DNA of 64,000 nt, taken from positions 1 to 64,000 of the forward strand of contig NZ_ATDN01000089.1 in the NCBI RefSeq assembly GCF_004014805.1. Reading direction: 5' to 3'. The DNA comes from Mycolicibacterium elephantis DSM 44368 (lineage in GTDB: Bacteria; Actinomycetota; Actinomycetes; Mycobacteriales; Mycobacteriaceae). The first letter of the stretch is position 1; each line of letters starts with the position of its first letter. A program made the position numbers and the translations under genes. A model generated the notes under the pieces. The model did no database searches. It was not told the origin of the DNA and worked only from the letters and a program-made list of their open reading frames with translations. Below are positions 24,915 to 33,779 of the stretch, piece after piece.

Positions 24915-26924
24915 TTACCCTATGTGCAACGGGTCCATTTGCACACGAACCGGCTGATGATCGTGGCGTGCGCTGAGCAGGCCGACGGCGCGGCGCAGGG
25001 CTGTGGCAAGGGCCAGGCCCTCGCCGCGGGGCGCCCGCACCAGCATCCGGCTCACCGGGCTGTCGGCCGGGGTACCCGGCGGTCGCCGCGCTCCGACCGG
25101 CAGGTCTACCGGACCCAGAACCTCTGCGGCATCGGGTATTTGAACGGTATCGAGCAGTGCGCGCACCGCTTCGGGTGAACCGTCGACCGCGGCCATGTGC
25201 ACCGCGGGTGGCAGCCCGACCTCGGCGCGGGCGTCCAACTCTGCCTCGGCGTGGCCCACCGGGTCCCATCGGATCAGCGCCTGCACAGTGGGAATCGCCG
25301 ATTCGGCGACGACGGCCACCACGCCGCCGTCGGCCCGGCTGCGGACCAGAACCGCGGCGGCCATCCAGCGCCGCAGCGTGTCCTCGGCGGCGCGCAGGTC
25401 CTGGCGGCCGAGCAACGCCCAGCTGTCGAGCAGCAGCGCGGCGCCGTATCCGTCGGCGGCGACCGGTTCGGCGCCCGGTGTCGCGACCACGAGCGCGGGT
25501 GCCGCGGCCACCGTCGGCACCATCGCGTCGCCCCCGGAGGTGATGACGGTCGCTCCTGCGAAGGCCCGTCCGAGTTCCTCGGCGGTGCGGCGGGCGCCGA
25601 CGACCATGGCCCTAACGGCGTCGGATCCGCAGCGCGCACAGCGCAGCGCGGTGTCACCGCGGCCACACCACCGGCACACCGCCCCTGCGGCGTCGCGGTC
25701 CGGAAATGACAGCGGGCCGGTGCAGTGCCTGCAGCGGGCCACGGTGCGGCAGCGGTTGCACGCCAGCGCGGGCACGTATCCGCGGCGTGGCACCTGCACC
25801 AGCACGGGGGCGCCCTTCTCCAGCGCGGTGCGCGCGGCCCGCAACGCCATCGACGGCAGCCTCGCGGTGCGCGCGGCCGGGTCGCGCTCCTGCTCGAAGC
25901 CGCTGTCCTCGATGGCGATGACGCGGGCGGCCGCGGCGCGCACCGCCGTGCGCGGCGCCACCAGGTCATGCGCCCAGCCGCTGCGCACCAGCGCCTGAGC
26001 CTCGGCGGTGCGGGCGTAGCCGCCGATCAGCGCCGCGCACCGCAGTTGGTGCGCGCGCAGCATCGCGACTTCCCTGGCGTGCGGGTACGGCGCGCGGGGC
26101 TCGGCAAGCGTGTCGTCGCCGTCGTCCCACACCATCACCAGGCCGAGGTCGCCGACGGGAGCGAACACCGCGCTGCGGGTGCCGATGACCAGCCGGGCGG
26201 TGCCCCGCAGCACCGCCAGCCACCGCCGGTAGCGCTGCGCGGGGCCCAGCCCCGCCGACAGCGCCACCACAGCGCCCTCGTCGACGTGCCGGACCGCGGC
26301 GGCATACATCGCGTCGATGTCGCGCTGATCCGGCACGATCAGCAGCACACCGCGCCCGGACTGGATCGTGGCGGCCGCGGCCTCGGCCAGTCGGTCGGTC
26401 CAGCGCTCACCGGGCAGCGCCTGCCAGACGGCGCGGGCGGCGCGGCCGTCGCCCAGCGCCGCCAGGAACCGCTCACCGCGGCCGTAGACCGACCACGGCG
26501 CGGGGTCAACGGGGTTGACGGACAACGGTGCCGGGTCGGCGAGCGGCTGCTTTTCGACGCGGGCGTGTCGCGGCGGGATGGCCAGCCGCAACACATCGGC
26601 GCGGGTGCCCGCGTAACGCGCGGCGACCGCATCGGCGAGCCGACGCACTTCGGGGGTCAACACCGGTTCGGCCGACACCACCCGATCGAGCCAGCCGAGC
26701 TTGCCGACATGGTCTGTGTCCGAACGCCTTTCGAGCAGGAACCCGTCCACCAGCCGACCGGAGAACCGCACCCGCACCCGCACCCCGGGCTGCGCGTCGT
26801 CGGACTGCTCCGCGGAAACCAGGTAGTCGAACTCCCGGTCGAGGTGTGGCACCGACAGCATGGGAAGCACGCGCGCGATCGGCTCGTGCTCGGCTGCGGC
26901 CGAACGTTCCTTACCGCTCGACAT
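24915..26924 (-). CDS. priA: primosomal protein PriA-like, lacking the helicase P-loop
   Basis: PriA restarts stalled replication forks. The N-terminal DNA-binding part (ARVLPMLSVPHLDREFDYLV, VRVRFSGRLVDGFLLERR) and the zinc-binding cysteine cluster (CNRCRTVARCRHCTG, CRWCGRGDTALRCARCGSD) are clear. The usual Walker A (GxTGSGKT) is missing: that region reads GRGVLLIVPDQRDIDAM, and the DEAH position reads WDDGDD. This loss is characteristic of actinobacterial PriA, so it probably binds DNA without unwinding it. Start ATG 26924 gives 669 residues and lies in the loop of a 21-bp inverted repeat. An upstream in-frame start at 26963 lies inside the neighbouring gene. Confidence 0.9.
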   Translation of the reverse strand: MSSGKERSAAAEHEPIARVLPMLSVPHLDREFDYLVSAEQSDDAQPGVRVRVRFSGRLVDGFLLERRSDTDHVGKLGWLDRVVSAEPVLTPEVRRLADAVAARYAGTRADVLRLAIPPRHARVEKQPLADPAPLSVNPVDPAPWSVYGRGERFLAALGDGRAARAVWQALPGERWTDRLAEAAAATIQSGRGVLLIVPDQRDIDAMYAAAVRHVDEGAVVALSAGLGPAQRYRRWLAVLRGTARLVIGTRSAVFAPVGDLGLVMVWDDGDDTLAEPRAPYPHAREVAMLRAHQLRCAALIGGYARTAEAQALVRSGWAHDLVAPRTAVRAAAARVIAIEDSGFEQERDPAARTARLPSMALRAARTALEKGAPVLVQVPRRGYVPALACNRCRTVARCRHCTGPLSFPDRDAAGAVCRWCGRGDTALRCARCGSDAVRAMVVGARRTAEELGRAFAGATVITSGGDAMVPTVAAAPALVVATPGAEPVAADGYGAALLLDSWALLGRQDLRAAEDTLRRWMAAAVLVRSRADGGVVAVVAESAIPTVQALIRWDPVGHAEAELDARAEVGLPPAVHMAAVDGSPEAVRALLDTVQIPDAAEVLGPVDLPVGARRPPGTPADSPVSRMLVRAPRGEGLALATALRRAVGLLSARHDHQPVRVQMDPLHIG

Positions 26925-26957
26925 TTCCCCGCAAATTCGAGCGGTAAGGAACGTTCG
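26901..26957. repeat. perfect 21-bp inverted repeat enclosing the priA start codon
   Basis: The arms are 26901-26921 and 26937-26957, exact reverse complements over 21 bases (each contains GAACGTTCCTTACCGCTCGA or its complement). The 15-base loop (26922-26936), read on the minus strand, holds GGGGAA and the priA ATG. The right arm lies in the last codons of the YhhN gene and the left arm in priA codons 2-8. As RNA it would form a very stable hairpin with the start site in the loop. It could also be a palindromic dispersed repeat. No second copy was noticed in this window. Confidence 0.9.
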
Positions 26958-27660
26958 CGACACGGCCGAAGAAGAACCCGGCGGTGATGAGCACCAGCGA
27001 GGCCGAGTACACCCACCAGATCGGCACCGCCAGCGCCTCGGCGTTCTCCGGTGCCAGCACGAACTTGCTGATGCCGATCATCGCGTCCGACACCGCGAAA
27101 CACACCGCGCCCAGCGCCGTCCAGCGCGTCGGCAACCGGGCCAGCAGCGCCGCGCACACCATCGCCCCCAGCACCACGATGTAGAGCGTGACGGGCACGG
27201 CCATCCCCTCGTCCAGCAGCCGCGGCCAGAACCAGATCAGCAGCGCCACACAGGCCGCGACGGTGATACCCGCAGCCAGCGTCCCCGGCGCCGACCGCAC
27301 CATCAGCGGCACGAGCGCGCCCAAGAAACACAGGTGGGCCACCAGGAATGCTGACAGCCCGAGCACGAACGACGCTTCCCACCAGGGCATCGCCAACAGG
27401 TAGTCGCCCGCGGCCGAGAACAGCAGGGCGCCGACCAGCCAGCGTCGTTCCCGCGCGATCGGGTGATGAAGCGCGGCCCCGGCCAACAGCACCGCGGCCA
27501 GCGCCTTGGCCGCGGGCTGCAGCGCGAACTGCCCCGTCAGCTCCGCCCCGGCGGGCAGCCGCAGCGCGGTGACGATGAGGAAGAGGCCGTAGCAGACGGC
27601 GACCACCACCGCGGCCACCCACAGCAGCCTGGTCCGGCGGTGAACGTACGGTGTCCCCAT
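26911..27660 (-). CDS. YhhN-family membrane protein (lysoplasmalogenase-like)
   Basis: An integral membrane protein with about eight hydrophobic segments (LLWVAAVVVAVCYGLFLIV, KALAAVLLAGAALHH, LVGALLFSAAGDYLLAMPWW, FLVAHLCFLGALVPLMV and others). GDYLLAMPWW and FAVSDAMIGISKFVL match the conserved acidic motifs of the YhhN/TMEM86 family, whose studied members hydrolyse lysoplasmalogens. Activity in mycobacteria is unproven. ATG 27660 gives 249 residues. The start codon overlaps that of the divergent esterase. The C-terminal codons form one arm of the 21-bp inverted repeat, and the gene overlaps priA by 14 bases. Confidence 0.85.
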   Translation of the reverse strand: MGTPYVHRRTRLLWVAAVVVAVCYGLFLIVTALRLPAGAELTGQFALQPAAKALAAVLLAGAALHHPIARERRWLVGALLFSAAGDYLLAMPWWEASFVLGLSAFLVAHLCFLGALVPLMVRSAPGTLAAGITVAACVALLIWFWPRLLDEGMAVPVTLYIVVLGAMVCAALLARLPTRWTALGAVCFAVSDAMIGISKFVLAPENAEALAVPIWWVYSASLVLITAGFFFGRVANVPYRSNLRGNVER

Positions 27661-28618
27661 GTCCGCTGCTGACGAGAAGTCGGTTGTCCGCGAACCGATA
27701 GATGCCATCTTGCAGAAGGTACTGGAGGCGGTTCCGTTTCAGTTGACAACCGACGGCGGACCCGAGGCCGCGCGCCGCCGGTTCGCCGAGCTGCCGCGCA
27801 GGGAGGTGCATCCCGAAGTACGCAGCGAGGACCACGTCATCGACGGGCCCGACGGCCCGATCCCGACCCGGGTGTACTGGCCGCCCGAGGCCGACGGCAC
27901 CACCGTGCCCGTCGTGGTGTACCTGCACGGCGGCGGATGGTCGGTCGGCGACCTCGACACCTACGACGGCACCGCCCGCATGCACGCCGTCGGCGCCGGT
28001 GCGGTGGTGGTGTCGGTGGACTACCGGCTGGCCCCCGAGCACCCCTACCCCGCCGCCGTCGACGACGCCTGGGCGGCCACCCGGTGGGTGGGGCAGCACG
28101 CCGCGGAGCTGGGCGCGGATCCGGCTCGGCTCGCCGTTGCCGGCGACTCCGCAGGCGGCAACCTCGCGGCGGTGGTGGCTCAGTTGGCGCGCGACACGGG
28201 CGGGTCGCCGATCGCGTTCACGCTGCTGTGGTACCCGTCCACCACGTTCGACACCACGCTGCCGTCCTTCGCCGAGAACGCCGACGCCCCGGTGCTCAAC
28301 CTTGCCGCGTGCAGCGGCTACACCCGCTGGTACATCGGCGATCTGGACATGTCGGATCCGCCGGCCACACTGGTGCCCGCCCGCGCGAAGGACCTGTCCG
28401 GGCTGCCGCCGACCTACGTCGCCGTCGCGGGTCACGACCCGCTGCGCGACGACGGCATCCGCTACGCCGAGTTGCTGGCGGCCGCCGGGGTATCCGTGGA
28501 TCTGCACAACGCCGAGGCGCTGGTGCACGGCTACCTCGCCTATGCGGGCGTGGTGCCCGCGGCCACGGAGGCCGCTGACCGGGGCTTGGCGGTGCTGCGC
28601 GACGTGCTGCATCGATGA
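27659..28618 (+). CDS. HSL-type alpha/beta-hydrolase (esterase), LipI/LipH-like
   Basis: A carboxylesterase of the hormone-sensitive-lipase family. It has the oxyanion-hole motif YLHGGGWSVGDLDTYDG, the nucleophile elbow VAGDSAGGNLAAVV, the acid in GHDPLRDDGIRY and the His in LVHGYLAYAG. 319 residues. The start ATG 27659 shares CATG with the divergent YhhN start, leaving no obvious ribosome-binding site. The next gene is a close paralogue 22 bases downstream, so the two probably arose by tandem duplication, like lipH and lipI in M. tuberculosis. Confidence 0.9.
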   Translation: MSAADEKSVVREPIDAILQKVLEAVPFQLTTDGGPEAARRRFAELPRREVHPEVRSEDHVIDGPDGPIPTRVYWPPEADGTTVPVVVYLHGGGWSVGDLDTYDGTARMHAVGAGAVVVSVDYRLAPEHPYPAAVDDAWAATRWVGQHAAELGADPARLAVAGDSAGGNLAAVVAQLARDTGGSPIAFTLLWYPSTTFDTTLPSFAENADAPVLNLAACSGYTRWYIGDLDMSDPPATLVPARAKDLSGLPPTYVAVAGHDPLRDDGIRYAELLAAAGVSVDLHNAEALVHGYLAYAGVVPAATEAADRGLAVLRDVLHR

Positions 28619-28628
28619 TCACACGCGC

Positions 28629-28634
28629 TACCGT
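28629..28634 (+). promoter_or_regulatory. -10 element of a leaderless lipH promoter
   Basis: TACCGT is followed by 6 bases and ATG 28641. This suggests the second esterase has its own leaderless transcript in addition to any read-through from the first. Confidence 0.55.
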
Positions 28635-28640
28635 GGGCAC

Positions 28641-29618
28641 ATGACCGATCCCACGGCGCGGCCCGGTATCGACCCGACGATGCAGGCGCTGCTCGACGCG
28701 TTTCCGTTCAAGTTCACCGCCGAAGACGGCGTCGAGGTCGCACGCGAGCAGATGCGACAGATGAAGGCGCCGCCGGAGTTGTTGCCGGAGATGCGGATCG
28801 AGGAACGCACGGTCGGTTACGGCGACATCACCGACATCCCGGTGCGGATCTACTGGCCGCCCGTCGAGCAGCACGAGAACCTGCCGGTCGTCGTGTTCTA
28901 CCACGGTGGCGGCTGGTCGATCGGCGACCTGGACACCCACGATCCGGTGGCGCGCAGCCACGCGGTCGGCGCCGAAGCGATCGTCGTTTCGGTGGACTAC
29001 CGGCTCGCACCCGAGCATCCCTGGCCGGCGGGCATCGACGATGCGTGGGCCGCGCTGCGATGGGTCGGTGAACACGCCGCGGAGCTCGGCGGCGACCCGA
29101 GCCGCATCGCGGTGGCCGGCGACTCGGCGGGCGGAAACATCTCGGCCGTGATGACGCAGCTGGCCCGCGACCAAGGCGGGCCACCGCTGGTCTTCCAGCT
29201 GCTGTGGTACCCGTCGACCACCGGGGACACCCAGCTGCCGTCGATGATCGAGAACGCCGACGGCCCGATCCTCGACCGCGACGTGGTGGCGGCGTTCCTG
29301 CACTGGTATCTGGGCGACATGGATCTCAGCGACCCCGCCAAGTTGCCGCCGACGCTGGCCCCGGCCAACACCGCGGACCTGTCCGGGCTGCCGCCGGCGT
29401 TCATCGGCACCGCCGAATACGACCCCCTTCGCGACGACGGCGCGCGATATGCCGAATTGCTGCGCGCTGCAGGCGTTTCCGTTGAGCTGCGCAACGAGCC
29501 GACGCTGGTGCACGGCTACGTCAACTTCGCGCTGGTGGTGCCCGCCGCCGCTGAGGCGACCAACCGTGGGCTGGCTGCGCTGAAGGCCGCACTGCATCCC
29601 GGGCGGCAGACGTCATGA
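28641..29618 (+). CDS. lipH: HSL-type esterase LipH/NlhH
   Basis: Hydrolyses short-chain carboxylic esters in the cytoplasm. The catalytic set is complete: YHGGGWSIGDLDTHDP, VAGDSAGGNISAVMTQLARD (Ser), EYDPLRDDGARYAELL (Asp) and LVHGYVNFALVVPAAAEAT (His). 325 residues. The N-terminal RIEERTVGYGDITDIPVRIY strongly resembles M. tuberculosis LipH. The stop overlaps the start of the monooxygenase gene (ATGA), so the two are coupled. Confidence 0.92.
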   Translation: MTDPTARPGIDPTMQALLDAFPFKFTAEDGVEVAREQMRQMKAPPELLPEMRIEERTVGYGDITDIPVRIYWPPVEQHENLPVVVFYHGGGWSIGDLDTHDPVARSHAVGAEAIVVSVDYRLAPEHPWPAGIDDAWAALRWVGEHAAELGGDPSRIAVAGDSAGGNISAVMTQLARDQGGPPLVFQLLWYPSTTGDTQLPSMIENADGPILDRDVVAAFLHWYLGDMDLSDPAKLPPTLAPANTADLSGLPPAFIGTAEYDPLRDDGARYAELLRAAGVSVELRNEPTLVHGYVNFALVVPAAAEATNRGLAALKAALHPGRQTS

Positions 29619-31096
29619 CCGCGCCGGATTACGACACCGTCATCGTCGGCGCCGGCTTCTCCGGCATCGGGGCCGCGATCAAGCTGGACAAGGCCGGCAT
29701 GGGCAACTACCTCGTGCTCGAGGCCGGTGACGGCCCGGGCGGCACGTGGCACTGGAACACCTATCCCGGTATCGCCGTGGACATTCCGTCGTTCTCCTAT
29801 CAGTTCTCCTTCGAGAAGAGCCCGAACTGGACGCGCAGTTACGCGCCGGGCCACGAGCTGAAGGCATACGCCGAACACTGCGTCGACAAGTACGGCCTGC
29901 GGTACAAGATCCGGTTCAACACCAAGGTGCTGGCCGCCGACTTCGACGACGACGCCAACCTGTGGCACATCCGCACCGATCCCGGCGGGGTGATCACCGC
30001 CCGGTATCTGATCAACGCGTGCGGCGTGCTGATCACACCGAACTTCCCCGACATCGACGGCGTCGACTCGTTCAGCGGCGTCACCATGCACACCGCGCGC
30101 TGGGACCACACCCAGGACCTGACCGGTAAACGTGTCGCGGTCATCGGCACCGGCGCATCGGCCGTGCAGGTGATCCCGGAGATCGCGCCGATCGTGGAGC
30201 GGCTCACCGTTTTTCAGCGCACCCCGATCTGGTGTTTCCCGAAACCCGATGTGCCGCTTTCGCCGCTGGTGCGGAAGTTGATGCGGCTGCCCGGCGGCCA
30301 CACGGTGCAGCGGTTGCTCAGCCAGGCCTACGTCGAGCTGACGTTCACGCTGCCGGCGCAGTATTTCACGCTCAACCCGATGGCCAAGCGGATGTCGAAG
30401 TTCGGTGAGGCGTATCTGCGCCAGCAGGTCGAGGACCCGGTGGTGCGCGACAAGCTCACGCCGCGCTACGCCGTCGGCTGCAAACGCCCCGGGTTCCACA
30501 ACACCTACCTGTCGACGTTCAACCGCGACAACGTCGAGTTGGTGACCGAGTCGATCGAGAAGGTCACGGGCTCGGGGGTGGCCACCGCCGACGGGCACAC
30601 CCGCGATATCGACGTGCTCATCCTGGCGACGGGCTTCAAGGTGATGGATCCCGACAGCGTGCCGACCTACGCGGTCACCGGGCCGGGCGGGCGCTCGCTC
30701 AGCGGTTACTGGAACGAGCAGCGGCTGCAGGCCTACGAGGGCGTCAGCGCCCCCGGCTTCCCGAACTTCTTCACCGTGTTCGGGCCGTACGGATACGTCG
30801 GAAGCTCCTACTTCGCGCTGATCGAGGCCCAGACCCACCACATCGTGCGGTGCCTGACCCACGCCCGGCTCAACCGCGCCACCCGCGTCGAGGTGAAACA
30901 GGAAGCCAACGACCGCTACTTCGCCGAGATGATGCGCAAGCGGCATCGTCAGATCTTCTGGCAGGACAGCTGCAAGCTGGCCAACAGCTACTACTTCGAC
31001 CCGAACGGGGACGTGCCGCTACGGCCGGCCACCACGCTGGAGGCGCACTGGCGCGCCCGCCGCTTCCCGATCGACGACTACGCGTTCAGCGCGTAG
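29615..31096 (+). CDS. flavin-containing (Baeyer-Villiger type) monooxygenase
   Basis: An FAD/NADPH-dependent oxygenase, similar to Rv1393c. The FAD-binding GAGFSGIGAAIKLDKAG is at residues ~12-28 and GGTWHWNTYPGIAVD follows. The NADPH-binding second Rossmann motif is VIGTGASAVQVIPEIA (~175). The fingerprint-like stretch is GFHNTYLSTFNRDNVELV followed by DVLILATGF. 493 residues. With the esterases upstream it could form a short pathway (ketone to ester, then hydrolysis), but the substrate is unknown. Confidence 0.88.
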   Translation: MTAPDYDTVIVGAGFSGIGAAIKLDKAGMGNYLVLEAGDGPGGTWHWNTYPGIAVDIPSFSYQFSFEKSPNWTRSYAPGHELKAYAEHCVDKYGLRYKIRFNTKVLAADFDDDANLWHIRTDPGGVITARYLINACGVLITPNFPDIDGVDSFSGVTMHTARWDHTQDLTGKRVAVIGTGASAVQVIPEIAPIVERLTVFQRTPIWCFPKPDVPLSPLVRKLMRLPGGHTVQRLLSQAYVELTFTLPAQYFTLNPMAKRMSKFGEAYLRQQVEDPVVRDKLTPRYAVGCKRPGFHNTYLSTFNRDNVELVTESIEKVTGSGVATADGHTRDIDVLILATGFKVMDPDSVPTYAVTGPGGRSLSGYWNEQRLQAYEGVSAPGFPNFFTVFGPYGYVGSSYFALIEAQTHHIVRCLTHARLNRATRVEVKQEANDRYFAEMMRKRHRQIFWQDSCKLANSYYFDPNGDVPLRPATTLEAHWRARRFPIDDYAFSA

Positions 31097-31110
31097 CCCG
31101 TAGTCGCGCC

Positions 31111-31165
31111 GAGACCGACGCAATGGCTGATTTTGGCCGCTGACGGCGACCATTGCGTCAGTTTC
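31111..31165. terminator. bidirectional stem-loop between convergent genes
   Basis: GACGCAATGG (31117-31126) and CCATTGCGTC (31150-31159) pair perfectly. The flanks GAGAC and GTTTC extend the stem past one mismatch. It lies between the monooxygenase stop (31096) and the metK stop (31183), the position of a shared terminator. Confidence 0.6.
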
Positions 31166-31182
31166 GAGATGGCTAGCGCGAG

Positions 31183-32391
31183 CTAGACGGAGGCCTTGAG
31201 CTCGTCGACCTTGTTGAGCTGCTCCCACGGCAGCTCGATGTCGGTGCGACCGAAGTGGCCGTAGGCGGCGGTCTGCGCGTAAATCGGGCGCAGCAGGTCC
31301 AGATCGCGCACGATCGCGCCGGGCCGCAGGTCGAACACCGACGTGATGGCCTTCTCGATGCGGGCCGGGTCGACGGTCTCGGTCCCGAAGGTCTCGACGA
31401 ACAGCCCGACCGGGGCGGCCTTGCCGATCGCGTAGGCGACCTGCACCTCGACGCGATCGGCCAGGCCCGCGGCGACCACGTTCTTGGCCACCCAGCGCAT
31501 CGCGTACGCCGCGGAGCGGTCCACCTTGGACGGATCCTTCCCGGAGAACGCACCGCCGCCGTGACGGGCCCATCCGCCGTAGGTGTCGACGATGATCTTG
31601 CGGCCGGTCAGGCCCGCGTCCCCCATCGGCCCGCCGAGCACGAACTTGCCGGTCGGGTTCACCAGCAGACGGAAGTCCGAGGTGTCCATCGTGTCGTGGC
31701 TGAGGTCGGCCAGCACGGTGTTGACGACCTTCTCGCGGATGTCGGGCGTCAGCGTGGCTTCCAGGTCGATACCCGCGGCGTGCTGGGTGGAGAGCACCAC
31801 GGTGTCCAGGCGCACCGGGGTGGTGCCGTCGTACTGGACGGTGACCTGGGTCTTGCCGTCGGGGCGCAGGTAGTCCAGCACCCCGCTCTTGCGGACCTCG
31901 GTCAGCCGCCGCGACAGCCGGTGCGCCAGCGCGATGGGCAGCGGCATCAGTTCCGGGGTGTCCTTGATCGCGTAGCCGAACATCAGCCCCTGGTCCCCGG
32001 CGCCCTGGGAGTCCAGCGGGTCGGCGGCGCCTTCGACGCGGGTCTCGTGGGCCGTGTCGACGCCCTGGGCGATGTCTGGTGACTGCGCGCCGATACCGAT
32101 GTTGACGCCGCAGGTCTCCCCGTCGAACCCCTTCTCCGAGGAGTCGTAGCCGATCTCGAGGATGCGTTCGCGCACCGTGTTGGTGATGTCGGCGAACGCC
32201 TCCTTGGCCGCGGTCGTCACCTCGCCGACCACGTGCACCTGCCCGGTCGTGACCAGGGTCTCCACCGCGACGCGCGATTTGGGATCGTCGGCGAGCAACG
32301 CGTCGAGCACCGAGTCGCTGATGGCGTCGCAGATCTTGTCGGGATGGCCCTCGGTTACCGACTCACTGGTAAACAGCCGAGCTTGCGTCAC
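31183..32391 (-). CDS. metK: S-adenosylmethionine synthase
   Basis: Makes S-adenosylmethionine from methionine and ATP. The N-terminal FTSESVTEGHPDKICDAISD holds the ATP and metal-binding His/Asp. VNIGIGAQSPDIAQGVD, the signature GAGDQGLMFGYA and the phosphate loop GGAFSGKDPSKVDRSAAY are intact. GTG 32391 is chosen as the start because GGAAGGA lies 8 bases upstream and the family begins TQARLFTSES. 402 residues. It follows coaBC on the same strand after a structured 121-base gap. Confidence 0.97.
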   Translation of the reverse strand: MTQARLFTSESVTEGHPDKICDAISDSVLDALLADDPKSRVAVETLVTTGQVHVVGEVTTAAKEAFADITNTVRERILEIGYDSSEKGFDGETCGVNIGIGAQSPDIAQGVDTAHETRVEGAADPLDSQGAGDQGLMFGYAIKDTPELMPLPIALAHRLSRRLTEVRKSGVLDYLRPDGKTQVTVQYDGTTPVRLDTVVLSTQHAAGIDLEATLTPDIREKVVNTVLADLSHDTMDTSDFRLLVNPTGKFVLGGPMGDAGLTGRKIIVDTYGGWARHGGGAFSGKDPSKVDRSAAYAMRWVAKNVVAAGLADRVEVQVAYAIGKAAPVGLFVETFGTETVDPARIEKAITSVFDLRPGAIVRDLDLLRPIYAQTAAYGHFGRTDIELPWEQLNKVDELKASV

Positions 32392-32452
32392 GGTGTGGTC
32401 CTTCCGAAAGTTAGTTGGTCGAATTGTAGGCCTCGGTTCGGGCCGCCCGGTT

Positions 32453-32494
32453 GCACCCAAGCGCGTGCGCCGGTTCTGCGCAACCCTTGGGCGC
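32453..32494 (-). other. stem-loop between coaBC and metK
   Basis: GCACCCAAG (32453-32461) pairs with CTTGGGCGC (32486-32494) at 8 of 9 positions, and TGCGC/GCGCA inside adds a second stem. It may terminate coaBC transcripts or lie in the metK leader. No SAM riboswitch features were recognised. Confidence 0.4.
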
Positions 32495-32512
32495 AGCAGA
32501 CGTGTGATCGAG

Positions 32513-33760
32513 CTATCCGCCGCCGCTCCTGAGGAACGACGCGATCGCGTCCACGATACGACTGGCCATCAGGGTCTTCGAACCGTGTTCCAACGCCGAC
32601 TCGGTGCCGTCGGCCGCAAGCAGCCAGCCGTCGTTGTTGTCCACCTCGAACGCGCGGTTCTCGCCGACGGCGTTGACGACGAGCAGGTCACAGCCCTTGC
32701 GCTGCAGTTTGGCCCTGGCGTGGAACAGCACGTCGCCGTTGGCGTCGCCGGTCTCGGCGGCGAACCCGACGATGGCCCGCATGTTGGGCAGCTGCCCGTC
32801 GGCGCGGGCGCGCACGGCGCCGGCCAGCACATCGTCGGTGCGGGTGAGCTCGATGACCGGCTCGCCCTGGCTCTCCGGGCCCTTCTTGATCTTGCTGGTC
32901 GACTGGGTGACCGGCCGGAAATCGGCGACGGCGGCAGCCATGACCAGCACGTGGGCAGCGGGTGCGTGCTTGGACACCGCGTCTTTGAGCTGGGCGGCCG
33001 AGCCGATGTGCACGACCTCGACCCCGGCCGGGTCGATCAGGCCCGCGGTGTTGCCGGCGATCAGCGTGACCTCCGCGCCACGCTGGGCCATCACCCGGGC
33101 CATCGCATAGCCCTGCTTACCGGAGCTGCGGTTGCCGATGAATCGCACCGGGTCGATCGGCTCGCGGGTGCCGCCGGCGGTGACCAGCGCCTTGACCCCA
33201 GCCAGGTCGTAGGGCAGCGCGTCGGCGCGGGCCAGCAGCAGCTGGGCGAACGTGGTGATCTCCTCGGCCTCGGGCAACCGCCCCGCTCCGGTGTCGGCGC
33301 CGGTGAGCCGGCCCGACGCCGGTTCGAGCACCACCACCCCGCGGCGGCGCAACGTAGCGACGTTGTCGACGGTCGCGGGGTGAAACCACATCTCGGTGTG
33401 CATGGCCGGGGCCAGCAGCACCGGACATCGCGCCGTGAGCAGCGTCGCGGTCAGCAGGTCGTCGGCGCGTCCGGTGGCCGCACGTGACAGCAGGTCGGCG
33501 GTGGCGGGTGCGACGACGACGAGGTCGGCCTCCTGCCCGAGGCGCACATGCGGCACCTCGTGCACGTCATCCCAGACGCCGGTGTGCACGGGGTTGCCGG
33601 ACAGCGCTTCGAACGTCGCCGCGCCGACGAAACGCAGGGCGGACTCGGTCGGGATGACCCGCACCGAATGTCCGGCCTCGGTGAGCTGGCGGACCACGGT
33701 CGCCGCCTTGTATGCGGCGATGCCACCGGCGACGCCGACGATGATCCGCTTGGGCTCCAT
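32513..33760 (-). CDS. coaBC: bifunctional phosphopantothenoylcysteine decarboxylase / phosphopantothenate-cysteine ligase
   Basis: Performs two successive steps of coenzyme A synthesis. The N-terminal flavoprotein decarboxylase (CoaC, ~1-185) has GVAGGIAAYKAATVVRQL, APATADLLSRAATGRADDLL and the active-site region PAMHTEMWFHP. The C-terminal ligase (CoaB) has TAGGTREPIDPVRFIGNRSS, GKQGYAMA, AAAVADFRP and KIKKGPE. 415 residues. Followed upstream by rpoZ after 19 bases. Called dfp in M. tuberculosis. Confidence 0.96.
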   Translation of the reverse strand: MEPKRIIVGVAGGIAAYKAATVVRQLTEAGHSVRVIPTESALRFVGAATFEALSGNPVHTGVWDDVHEVPHVRLGQEADLVVVAPATADLLSRAATGRADDLLTATLLTARCPVLLAPAMHTEMWFHPATVDNVATLRRRGVVVLEPASGRLTGADTGAGRLPEAEEITTFAQLLLARADALPYDLAGVKALVTAGGTREPIDPVRFIGNRSSGKQGYAMARVMAQRGAEVTLIAGNTAGLIDPAGVEVVHIGSAAQLKDAVSKHAPAAHVLVMAAAVADFRPVTQSTSKIKKGPESQGEPVIELTRTDDVLAGAVRARADGQLPNMRAIVGFAAETGDANGDVLFHARAKLQRKGCDLLVVNAVGENRAFEVDNNDGWLLAADGTESALEHGSKTLMASRIVDAIASFLRSGGG

Positions 33761-33779
33761 CCAGGCCGCTCCTGAGTCG

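Noticed and set aside
32392..32512. SAM riboswitch in the metK leader
   Set aside because: A stem-loop is present but no SAM-I/II/IV core sequence. It is more likely a terminator of coaBC or a simple structured leader.
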